NCBI RefSeq assembly: GCF_018736065.1 | Contig: NZ_CP076128.1 | Span: forward strand, 682,001 to 746,000 | Direction: 5' to 3' | DNA length: 64,000 nt | Source: Flammeovirga kamogawensis | GTDB lineage: Bacteria; Bacteroidota; Bacteroidia; Cytophagales; Flammeovirgaceae | Shown here: positions 45,543 to 53,199 of the stretch, piece after piece | Layout: every line of letters begins with the position of its first letter | Numbering within the stretch: position 1 is the stretch's first letter | The notes under the pieces: model-generated | What the model was told of the DNA's origin: nothing | The model's input: the letters and a program-made list of their open reading frames with translations, nothing else | Database searches by the model: none | Position numbers and translations under genes: made by a program

Positions 45543-46472
45543 TTATTTATCAAATGTTGCAAAACTATAAACTAATCCAATATTTAAAGCATGTTTAAAT
45601 TGAACAGCTTGTCCAGTAGTACCGTCATTTCTATCAACTGTTACGTCTGGATCATAAATTAACTGTGTACTAAAGTTACAGCTTAAGTATTTGTTTACTT
45701 TCATGTCAATTAAGAAATCCCAGTTAACAATCCATTCATCCATTCTAGAATACTCAGCAAACATATTATAGGTAGTTTTGAGTGTTACATTTTTAACAAC
45801 CTCTTTATCAAACCCAAATTTAATATTCACACCAGACTGGTCTCTAAAAGTTTCTTGAGGTTTTAAACCATACTTTTCAGAAAAGACAGTGTCAGTAACA
45901 AATGTCATACGGTTTGCAATAGGAGACAATGTTAAAAAACAATACTCTTTAGGGTTATAAGTTAAACCAATATTTAAGTTTAAATAAGCAGGAGCAAAGA
46001 ATGCAGAAATTTGATTTTCTGTTTCAATTTTAACACCGTTTATTTCTTCTGTTTTGTACTCGTAACCTTTGTCAAATTGAGTTCTAAAATCACCAGAGGC
46101 AGTAATTAAAAATTTCTTATTTAGTTTATAGCTATAATCGGCACCAAGGTTTAATCGATCATCTGTCTTTTTCATTGGAAAAGTACTGTTCGATTGGTTA
46201 ATTAAACCGTAAGCTAAATCAGTATAAACTCTTGTAATAGCTTTGTCAGTTTCTCTTATACCCTTATAAGTTTGTATACCTCCAAAAGAATAAGAACTTT
46301 CGCCACCACCGGCCCAGTTTACTAAACCAACATTAGAGAAGTTAAGACCAAATTTACCTTCATGTTTCCAAATTTTAGGTGGAGTAACATTTGTTGAGTC
46401 TTGCGCTTGAGCAACTTTAGTAGTTGAAAATATTAGAAGTAAAGCACCTAAAGTGCTAATAATAAATCTCAT
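45543..46472 (-). CDS. DUF3078 outer-membrane barrel protein
   Basis: 309 aa from MRFIISTLGALLLIF; a 9-residue extension is open but would precede the signal. The Sec signal ends VAQAQ. The DUF3078 hallmark appears right after it: WKHEGKFGLNFSNVGLVNWAGGGESSYSFGG. The rest alternates in amphipathic strands and ends ALNIGLVYSFATFDK, as in an outer-membrane barrel. The family is widespread in Bacteroidota and uncharacterised. Confidence 0.85.
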   Translation of the reverse strand: MRFIISTLGALLLIFSTTKVAQAQDSTNVTPPKIWKHEGKFGLNFSNVGLVNWAGGGESSYSFGGIQTYKGIRETDKAITRVYTDLAYGLINQSNSTFPMKKTDDRLNLGADYSYKLNKKFLITASGDFRTQFDKGYEYKTEEINGVKIETENQISAFFAPAYLNLNIGLTYNPKEYCFLTLSPIANRMTFVTDTVFSEKYGLKPQETFRDQSGVNIKFGFDKEVVKNVTLKTTYNMFAEYSRMDEWIVNWDFLIDMKVNKYLSCNFSTQLIYDPDVTVDRNDGTTGQAVQFKHALNIGLVYSFATFDK

Positions 46473-46617
46473 AGGAGTTAAAAAAAGTTGAGTTATCAAT
46501 CTAGAATTATATAATAAGGCAAAAGTCTTAAAAAAAATTAAAATAAAGAAATAATTAAAAAATAATGTTCTATAAAAAAATCTTCATATATTCATTATAT
46601 ATCTCAAATTTTAAAGC

Positions 46618-47070
46618 ATGAATAGAGTAAAAATACTGTTAGTATTAATAATTACTACTTCACTACTTTCATCATTTACTACTTTTTTTAAAGATGAAAT
46701 ACAATGGAAAACTGTGGAAGAAGCAATTGCTGCATCTGAAAAAGATGGAAAACCTATTTTTATAGATGTTTATACTGATTGGTGTGGTTGGTGTAAAGTA
46801 TTAGACAAAAAAACCTTTCAGCATGAAGATGTTGTAAAGTATGTATCAGAGAATTATCATGCAGCTAAATTGAACCCTGAATTAGAAGCATCTTTTAGTT
46901 TTAAAGGAGACGATTTTACAAACAATTCATTTGCAAAAGAACATGAAGTAAACAGTTATCCTGCAATAATTGTGATTCATCCTAAAGGCAAAAATAAAGT
47001 TTTTGTTGGCTACAGAGATTCTGATAGTTTTTTAGAAATTTTAAAGAAATATAAGCGTCAAGTTGATTAG
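46618..47070 (+). CDS. Secreted thioredoxin-fold protein
   Basis: 150 aa. An N-terminal hydrophobic segment (about 5-21) acts as signal or anchor. The fold shows VYTDWCGWCKVLDKKTF with the redox pair C56-C59 and a cis-Pro region NSYPAIIVIHPKG. WCGWC proteins of this kind (thioredoxin_7/DsbD-gamma-like) reduce or isomerise disulfides in the periplasm. It is 47 bp upstream of a tail-specific protease, suggesting a joint role in periplasmic protein quality control. Confidence 0.85.
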   Translation: MNRVKILLVLIITTSLLSSFTTFFKDEIQWKTVEEAIAASEKDGKPIFIDVYTDWCGWCKVLDKKTFQHEDVVKYVSENYHAAKLNPELEASFSFKGDDFTNNSFAKEHEVNSYPAIIVIHPKGKNKVFVGYRDSDSFLEILKKYKRQVD

Positions 47071-47117
47071 CTTTATAGATTAATAGAAATAGATTAACAA
47101 ATCATTTAGATCAAAAT

Positions 47118-49244
47118 ATGTCAAAAAGAAAAAAGGCACTCATTTTACCAGTTTTATTGGTGGGGTTAGGATTATTTGGCTTTTCATTATTAGCTAGGAT
47201 AGACGCTCCAGAGAATAGTAATAAAAATGCAATTAAAAGAAGTTTATTATTTACTGCATTAAAACAGATTCATTATAACAATGTAGAAATAGATGATGAA
47301 TTTAGTGAGAATGCTTATAATCAATATTTAAAAAATATAGATCCAAATAAAAGATATTTCTTAAAAGGAGATGTTCATAAATTAAGTAAATATAAAGACT
47401 TACTAGACGAGGAAGTTAGAGATAATCAGACTACAGAACTTTATGCAATGTCTGTTCAAATCTTTGAGAAAAGGAGAGCTGAAGTCGAAAAAATTACAGA
47501 AGAAATTTTATCTAAACCTTTTGATTTCTCTAAGAAAGAAGAAATTCTTTTTGACCGTGACGAAATGAAATTCCCAAAGAATGAGAAAGAACGTTACGAT
47601 AGATGGAGAAAATCTTTAAAGTATGCATCGCTTTTAAGAATGAATTCTAAACTTAAAGAGGAAGAATCTAAAAAGAAAGATGCTGAAAAGAACGGAGAAG
47701 ATTTCAAAGCAACTCCATACGAAGAGATGGAAGCTGATGTAAGAGAAAAAGTACTTACAAACTATAAAGATGTATTTGATTATATGAGAAAGCTGGATGA
47801 GGAAGATCATTATGCTTTATATATTAACTCAATGATATCTATTTACGGCCCTCATACGGAATATTACCCACCAGAGAAAAAAGAGCAATTTGATACTGAA
47901 ATTTCAGGACATTTTGAAGGTATTGGTGCAAGGTTACAACAAACTGGAGGAGAAGTAAAGGTTGTTAGTATTATTACTGGTAGTGCATCTTGGAAACAAG
48001 GAGACTTAGAAGCAAATGATATTATTTTAAAAGTTGCTCAAACTGAGGGGGACCCTGTTGATATTGGTGGAATGTCATTAAAAAATTCTATCAAGTTAAT
48101 TAAAGGGCCAAAAGGAACAGAAGTACGTTTAACAGTAAGAAAACCTGATGGAAGAATTGTTGTTATTCCTATTATTCGTGATGTTGTTATAATGGAAGAA
48201 TCTTATGCTAAATCTGCTGTTATAGAAGATAGTGATTCAGGTAAGAAAATTGGTCTAATTCACTTACCAAGCTTTTATGTTGATTTTCAGGATAGAAACG
48301 GACGTAGTTGTGGAGAAGATGTAAAGCAAGAAATTATTAAATTAAAAGGTCAAGGTGTTGACGGAATAGTTCTTGATTTAAGAAATAACGGAGGTGGATC
48401 TCTAGGTGATGCTGTAGAAATAGTAGGTCATTTTGTTGGTAAGAGTCCTGTTGTTCAAGTTAAATCTAAGGCATCTGGTTCTAAAACATTAAAACCAGAA
48501 TACAATAATATTGAATATGATGGACCTTTAGTTGTTATGATCAATAGAATGTCAGCATCTGCATCAGAGATTGTTTCAGCAGCGTTACAAGATCATGGTA
48601 GAGCTGTTGTTTTAGGTTCTCAATCATTTGGTAAAGGTACTGTTCAAAGATTTATTGATCTTGATAGAATGTCAAGATTAGAAGAATTTAAACCATTAGG
48701 TTCGCTTAAATTGACTATCCAAAAATTCTATAGAATTAATGGTGGTGCAACACAAGTTAAGGGAGTTACTCCAGATATTAAATTGCCAGATACTTATGGG
48801 TATTTAGAAGTAGGAGAAGAGGACCTTCCTTTTGTTATGCCTTGGGATGAGATTGAAAAAGCTAAATATTCTATGTGGCCTGTACAATTGCCAATAGCAG
48901 ACCTTTCTGCTAAATCTCAAGCAAGAGTTTCTAAAAATGAAGTTTTCAATATTATCGAAGAAAATGCACTTCGTTTAAAGAAACAGGAAGAAAAGAAATT
49001 CTATACTTTAAATCTTGATGAATTCAGAAAAGAACAAAAAATTCTTGATGAAAAATCAAAACATTTAAGAGAATCAGAGAAAGTACATGACGAGTTTAGT
49101 ATTACTGTAATGAAAGATCATTACCCAACAACTAAACCAGATTCTGTAATCACTAAATCTGCTGATAAATGGGCTGAATCTATTAAAAAGGATGAATACC
49201 TGAAAGAGGCGACTGAAGTAATCTCAGATATGATGATACAATAA
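47118..49244 (+). CDS. prc: Tail-specific carboxy-terminal protease (Prc-like, S41)
   Basis: 708 aa, the long Prc form rather than the short CtpA form. A signal-anchor (about 7-25) precedes an N-terminal helical domain, a PDZ domain (GHFEGIGARLQQTGGEVKVVSII to VRLTVRKPDG), the S41 core with nucleophile Ser in MSASASEIVSAAL (478-490) and general-base Lys K506 in QSFGKGTVQ, then a C-terminal helical extension (DUF3340-like). It degrades periplasmic proteins from their C-termini and trims peptidoglycan enzymes. A terminator follows. Confidence 0.93.
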   Translation: MSKRKKALILPVLLVGLGLFGFSLLARIDAPENSNKNAIKRSLLFTALKQIHYNNVEIDDEFSENAYNQYLKNIDPNKRYFLKGDVHKLSKYKDLLDEEVRDNQTTELYAMSVQIFEKRRAEVEKITEEILSKPFDFSKKEEILFDRDEMKFPKNEKERYDRWRKSLKYASLLRMNSKLKEEESKKKDAEKNGEDFKATPYEEMEADVREKVLTNYKDVFDYMRKLDEEDHYALYINSMISIYGPHTEYYPPEKKEQFDTEISGHFEGIGARLQQTGGEVKVVSIITGSASWKQGDLEANDIILKVAQTEGDPVDIGGMSLKNSIKLIKGPKGTEVRLTVRKPDGRIVVIPIIRDVVIMEESYAKSAVIEDSDSGKKIGLIHLPSFYVDFQDRNGRSCGEDVKQEIIKLKGQGVDGIVLDLRNNGGGSLGDAVEIVGHFVGKSPVVQVKSKASGSKTLKPEYNNIEYDGPLVVMINRMSASASEIVSAALQDHGRAVVLGSQSFGKGTVQRFIDLDRMSRLEEFKPLGSLKLTIQKFYRINGGATQVKGVTPDIKLPDTYGYLEVGEEDLPFVMPWDEIEKAKYSMWPVQLPIADLSAKSQARVSKNEVFNIIEENALRLKKQEEKKFYTLNLDEFRKEQKILDEKSKHLRESEKVHDEFSITVMKDHYPTTKPDSVITKSADKWAESIKKDEYLKEATEVISDMMIQ

Positions 49245-49269
49245 AGAATCAAATTCAATACTAAAGAAG

Positions 49270-49297
49270 AAGGAAGTCTAAATGGCTTCCTTTTTTT
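49270..49297 (+). terminator. Terminator of the protease gene
   Basis: AAGGAAG and CTTCCTT pair around a 9-nt loop and a T-run follows. Confidence 0.8.
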
Positions 49298-49313
49298 ATG
49301 CAAAAATGATAAT

Positions 49314-49350
49314 AAAAAAAAGCTTGATTGAATTATCAATCAAGCTTTTG
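49314..49350 (-). terminator. Terminator of the tRNA-Met array
   Basis: AAAAGCTTGATTGA (49318-49331) pairs perfectly with TCAATCAAGCTTTT (49336-49349). On the minus strand a T-run follows, 1 bp after the last tRNA. Confidence 0.92.
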
Positions 49351-49424
49351 TAGCGAGAACGAGAGTTGAACTCGTGACCTCCGGGTTATGAATCCGACGC
49401 TCTAACCAACTGAGCTACCTCGCC
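49351..49424 (-). tRNA. tRNA-Met(CAU), array copy 6 in transcript order
   Basis: 74 nt with anticodon CAT. D-arm GCTCAGTTGGTTAGAGC, T-arm and GGTCAC variable region resemble the elongator tRNA-Met; tRNA-Ile2 with a modified C34 is the alternative. G1-U72 closes the acceptor; no encoded CCA. All six copies are identical. Confidence 0.93.
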
Positions 49425-49466
49425 ATTTTATTGAATACGGACGTTGTTGTATTCGGTTTTTATTTG

Positions 49467-49540
49467 TAGCGAGAACGAGAGTTGAACTCGTGACCTCCGG
49501 GTTATGAATCCGACGCTCTAACCAACTGAGCTACCTCGCC
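49467..49540 (-). tRNA. tRNA-Met(CAU), array copy 5
   Basis: Identical in sequence to the copy at 49351-49424; separated from it by a 42-bp spacer with a hairpin. Confidence 0.93.
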
Positions 49541-49587
49541 ATTTTATTGAACACGGACGTTGTTGTATTCAAAAGGTTTTTATTTTG

Positions 49588-49661
49588 TAGCGAGAACGAG
49601 AGTTGAACTCGTGACCTCCGGGTTATGAATCCGACGCTCTAACCAACTGAGCTACCTCGCC
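49588..49661 (-). tRNA. tRNA-Met(CAU), array copy 4
   Basis: Identical copy; a 47-bp spacer lies on each side. Confidence 0.93.
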
Positions 49662-49708
49662 ATTTTATTGAATACGGCCATTGTTGTATTCAAAAGGTTT
49701 TTATTTTG

Positions 49709-49782
49709 TAGCGAGAACGAGAGTTGAACTCGTGACCTCCGGGTTATGAATCCGACGCTCTAACCAACTGAGCTACCTCGCC
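49709..49782 (-). tRNA. tRNA-Met(CAU), array copy 3
   Basis: Identical copy. Confidence 0.93.
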
Positions 49783-49824
49783 ATTTTATTGAACACGGCC
49801 GTTGTTGTATTCGGTTTTTATTTG

Positions 49825-49898
49825 TAGCGAGAACGAGAGTTGAACTCGTGACCTCCGGGTTATGAATCCGACGCTCTAACCAACTGAGCTACCTCGCC
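49825..49898 (-). tRNA. tRNA-Met(CAU), array copy 2
   Basis: Identical copy. Confidence 0.93.
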
Positions 49899-49940
49899 AT
49901 TTTATTGAATACGGACGTTGTTGTATTCGGTTTTTATTTG

Positions 49941-50014
49941 TAGCGAGAACGAGAGTTGAACTCGTGACCTCCGGGTTATGAATCCGACGCTCTAACCAAC
50001 TGAGCTACCTCGCC
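49941..50014 (-). tRNA. tRNA-Met(CAU), array copy 1 (promoter-proximal)
   Basis: Identical copy, first in the transcript, about 33 nt downstream of the predicted start site. Confidence 0.93.
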
Positions 50015-50053
50015 ATTTAGGAGTGCAAATATGCTACCTTGAACTTTAAACTG

Positions 50054-50061
50054 CAAATCTA
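50054..50061 (-). promoter_or_regulatory. -7 element TAGATTTG of the tRNA-Met array
   Basis: An exact TAnnTTTG match on the minus strand, 40 bp upstream of the first tRNA. The -33 region is unclear. The remaining bases to 50305 hold no gene I can see. Confidence 0.45.
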
Positions 50062-50305
50062 TTGACATCATTTTTTTTAATTTATGTAAATCATTTACTT
50101 AACTAGTTACAATTGAATGAAATAAAAAATGCACGACAAAGATTAAATTTTAAAGGTTAATCAATATTATATGCCGAAAATCCAAAACTTTGTAAATACC
50201 TTAAAAAAGAAACATTTTCGTTAATTTTTTATTGGCAGTTGATGATATATTTCGGATTATTGTAGCAAATACATCGATTAAGGTTTTATTGACCAACTAT
50301 TTTTT

Positions 50306-50695
50306 ATGGAAAGATATAAATACCAAGCGGAATTCGAGTTTAGAGTGCCATTACATAAATTATATCCCTATTTTGTAATGCCCAATTTGTTAAAAGATTG
50401 GTTTGCTGATAATGTAAAAGAAGATATTCAGAATAAAGAAATTGTCTTTACATGGGGTAACGATGTTAAAAAGGGAAAAGTGTCTATTCGTAGGCAGAAT
50501 CAAAGAGTTAAATACACTTTTGATAAAGAAGATAATCTAAAATCAGCCTATGTTGATTTTAAATTTGAATTTAGTGAGTTAGCTCAATCTTCATTTTTAC
50601 AGGTCACAGATTATTCTGATATGGATGATGAAGATGAATTGAAAGAACTTTGGGAAGAAATGTTTGGTCGTTTACATGAAATAATAGGCGGCTAA
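50306..50695 (+). CDS. START-like (SRPBCC) domain protein
   Basis: 129 aa, cytoplasmic. The pattern YQAEFEFRVPLHKLYPYFVMPNLLKDWFADNV, then WG, then YVDFKFEFSEL and a C-terminal helix LKELWEEMFGRLHEIIG fits the Bacteroidota START-like family of helix-grip hydrophobic-ligand binders. Ligand unknown. It is 14 bp upstream of mgtE and probably in one operon with mgtE and thiL. Confidence 0.82.
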   Translation: MERYKYQAEFEFRVPLHKLYPYFVMPNLLKDWFADNVKEDIQNKEIVFTWGNDVKKGKVSIRRQNQRVKYTFDKEDNLKSAYVDFKFEFSELAQSSFLQVTDYSDMDDEDELKELWEEMFGRLHEIIGG

Positions 50696-50709
50696 TTAAA
50701 ATACAGCGT

Positions 50710-52053
50710 ATGTCATACGAATATTCAGCAAAATATGTGAAGCAAATCTCTAGAGCTGTAGAGCAAAGAGAAGATGCATATTTAAAAAATGAATTTGAAA
50801 ATGTACACTCTGCAGATATTTCCTTGATAATGGAAGGATTAAATGCAGAAGATTGTAAGTACATTTTAGAATTATTGGATCCAGAAGTTGGGGCAGATGT
50901 AATTAGTGATATTGAAGATGATACTAGAAATAACTTCTTATCATTATTCTCTCCTGAAGAGCTATCCAAATATATGGATGAAACTGACTCTGATGATGCG
51001 GCAGATATTCTAAACGATTTACCAGTAAAAGTACGTGAAGAGGTCATAGCAAATATGACAAATCAAGAGAAGGTACTATATATTGTAGATCTATTGCATT
51101 ATGAAGAAGATTGTGCAGGTGGACTTATGGCAAAAGAATTAGTTAAAGCTAATATCAATTGGAATGTAAGTCAATGTATAGATGAAGTTCGTAGGCAAGC
51201 AAAAGAAGTAGATAAAGTATATACTGTTTATGTAGTTGATGACCATGATATCCTTTTAGGGAGGATTTCTATGAAGAAACTATTAATAGCATCAGAAGAC
51301 GTAAATGTTTCAGATCTCTACCAACCAGAAATTGCGAAAGTACATTCATATCAAGATGAGGAAGAGGTTGCTGAATTAATGCAGCATTATGATCTAGAAG
51401 TAATCCCTGTAGTAAATGTACAAGGTCGTTTATTAGGTAGGATTACGATAGATGATGTTGTAGATGTAATTACTGAACAAGCAGAAAAAGATCAGCAAGC
51501 CATGTCAGGTATTTCTGAAGATGTAGAAGAAACAGACAGTCTTTGGGCAATGGCAAGAGCAAGATTACCTTGGTTAATTGTGGGTATGTCCGGTGGACTT
51601 TTAGGAGCGAATTTCTTGGGAGGTTTCGAAGCAGAATTGAGGTTAGTACCTGCAATGGCATTCTTTATACCTTTAATAACAGCAACTGGAGGAAATGTTG
51701 GTATACAATCATCCACAATTGTTGTTCAGAGTTTAGCCAGTGGTGGTTTTCATGGGTCATTGTTCAATAGATATTTAAGAGTATTAATGGTAGCTCTGTT
51801 AAATGGTATTACATTAGCACTTTTAGTTTATGGTTTTAATTTACTTTTTACAGATCATAACCTTGCAATAGTAGTATCAGTAGCTCTATTTAGTGTCATC
51901 ATGATTGCATCATTTATGGGAACGATAACACCTATAATATTAGATAAATTAGGAATTAACCCAGCTTTGGCCTCAGGGCCTTTTATTACCACTTGTAATG
52001 ATTTAATTGGGCTAGGTGTGTATTTCTCAGTAGCAAAAGTGTTATTACATTAG
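50710..52053 (+). CDS. mgtE: Magnesium transporter MgtE
   Basis: 447 aa, normal length. Order: N domain (superhelical, about 1-130), two CBS domains (about 135-265), a connecting helix, then five membrane helices (about 285-447). Family motifs are LPWLIVGMSGGLLGANFLG, ITATGGNVGIQSSTIVVQSLASG, and GTITPIILDKLGINPALASGPFITTCNDLIGL, the last lining the Mg pore. The N and CBS domains close the channel when cytoplasmic Mg is high. thiL follows after 13 bp; ThiL needs Mg-ATP, but a functional link is speculative. Confidence 0.94.
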   Translation: MSYEYSAKYVKQISRAVEQREDAYLKNEFENVHSADISLIMEGLNAEDCKYILELLDPEVGADVISDIEDDTRNNFLSLFSPEELSKYMDETDSDDAADILNDLPVKVREEVIANMTNQEKVLYIVDLLHYEEDCAGGLMAKELVKANINWNVSQCIDEVRRQAKEVDKVYTVYVVDDHDILLGRISMKKLLIASEDVNVSDLYQPEIAKVHSYQDEEEVAELMQHYDLEVIPVVNVQGRLLGRITIDDVVDVITEQAEKDQQAMSGISEDVEETDSLWAMARARLPWLIVGMSGGLLGANFLGGFEAELRLVPAMAFFIPLITATGGNVGIQSSTIVVQSLASGGFHGSLFNRYLRVLMVALLNGITLALLVYGFNLLFTDHNLAIVVSVALFSVIMIASFMGTITPIILDKLGINPALASGPFITTCNDLIGLGVYFSVAKVLLH

Positions 52054-52066
52054 TAACTTTGTAGAT

Positions 52067-53104
52067 ATGTCAGAAAATAATAAAAGAACAGAAATAGGCG
52101 ACCTAGGAGAGTTCGGCTTAATTGATAGATTAACGAAAGATCTTAAAATCAAACATAAGACTACAGCAAAAGGTGTTGGTGACGATGCTGCTGTATTTGA
52201 TTATGGTGGAGATGAATATACAGTGCTTTCTACAGATATCTTATTAGAAGGTATTCACTTTGATTTAAGTTTTATGCCTTTACAGCACTTAGGGTATAAA
52301 GCCATTGCAGTTAATGTGTCTGATATTGCGGCAATGAATGCAATACCAGAACAAGTAACTGTTAGTATTGCAGTAACAAATCGTTTCTCTGTTGAGGCAA
52401 TAGAAATGATTTATGAAGGCATTAAAGCTGCTTGTGAAAATTACAATGTAGACCTAGTTGGTGGTGATACAACATCATCACGTCAAGGTTTGTGTATTTC
52501 TGTTACAGCAGTTGGTAGAGTTAAGAAAGATAAGATTGCCTACAGAAGTGGAGCCAAAAAAGGTGATATTCTTTGTGTAACAGGTGATTTAGGAGGTGCT
52601 TATATGGGACTTCAGGTTTTACTACGTGAAAAAGCAGTTTTTGAGGCTAATCCAAAAATGCAACCTAATCTAGATAATTACCAATATGTTGCAGGAAGAC
52701 AATTACGTCCTGAAGCTCGAACTGATGTTATTCATGAATTAAATGAATTGGGAGTTGTACCAACATCAATGATCGATGTATCTGATGGTGTAGCTTCAGA
52801 AGTGTTACATATCTGTAAAGCATCAAATGTGGGTGCTGTAGTATATGAAGATAAATTACCGATAGATCAAGATACCTTTGATGTTGCACATGAATTCAAA
52901 ATCGCTTCTAAAACGCCAGCGTTAAATGGAGGAGAAGATTATGAACTCTTATTTACAATCAAACAAGAAGATTTCCCTAAATTAGAAAAGAATGCCAACG
53001 TTTATTTCATTGGATATATTGATGAAGCAGAGAACGGTGCAAGGTTATTTACAGAAGGTGAACAAACTTTACCTTTAACTGCACAAGGTTGGAAACACTT
53101 TTAA
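52067..53104 (+). CDS. thiL: Thiamine-monophosphate kinase
   Basis: 345 aa. It phosphorylates thiamine phosphate to thiamine diphosphate, the last step of the pathway. Mg-ATP motifs of the ThiL/PurM fold: GVGDDAAVFDYGG, VNVSDIAAMNAIPEQVTVS, LVGGDTTSSRQG, VTGDLGGAYMGLQ and SMIDVSDGVASEVLHI, with C-terminal NGGEDYELLFTI. Other thi genes are not nearby and I see no TPP riboswitch. Terminator downstream. Confidence 0.95.
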   Translation: MSENNKRTEIGDLGEFGLIDRLTKDLKIKHKTTAKGVGDDAAVFDYGGDEYTVLSTDILLEGIHFDLSFMPLQHLGYKAIAVNVSDIAAMNAIPEQVTVSIAVTNRFSVEAIEMIYEGIKAACENYNVDLVGGDTTSSRQGLCISVTAVGRVKKDKIAYRSGAKKGDILCVTGDLGGAYMGLQVLLREKAVFEANPKMQPNLDNYQYVAGRQLRPEARTDVIHELNELGVVPTSMIDVSDGVASEVLHICKASNVGAVVYEDKLPIDQDTFDVAHEFKIASKTPALNGGEDYELLFTIKQEDFPKLEKNANVYFIGYIDEAENGARLFTEGEQTLPLTAQGWKHF

Positions 53105-53138
53105 TATAGTATTGTAAAAGGTATTAAATTAATTTATA

Positions 53139-53184
53139 AAAAAAGAGCTTGATAGTATTTTAAAACTATCAAGCTCTTTTTTAT
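53139..53184. terminator. Bidirectional terminator
   Basis: AAAAAAGAGCTTGATAGT and ACTATCAAGCTCTTTTTT (18 bp) pair perfectly between thiL and the convergent RND exporter gene. Confidence 0.93.
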
Positions 53185-53199
53185 TGTGATTTATAGACT

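Larger units (their letters stand above)
49351..50014 (-). repeat. Tandem array of six tRNA-Met units with structured spacers
   Basis: Units of 116 or 121 bp. Spacers of 42 or 47 bp are near-identical and each can fold as GAATAC...GTATTC (e.g. 49433-49454). In two spacers one arm reads GTGTTC on the minus strand, keeping pairing through a U-G wobble. Spacers 49425-49466 and 49899-49940 are identical, which points to recent unit duplication or gene conversion. Confidence 0.9.

Noticed and set aside
49351-50014. Regular repeat-spacer pattern resembling a CRISPR array
   Set aside because: The 74-bp repeats fold as tRNA-Met, spacers are nearly identical, and there are no cas genes.
52067-53104. 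Possible TPP riboswitch for thiL
   Set aside because: Only 13 bp separate mgtE and thiL, with no thi-box sequence.
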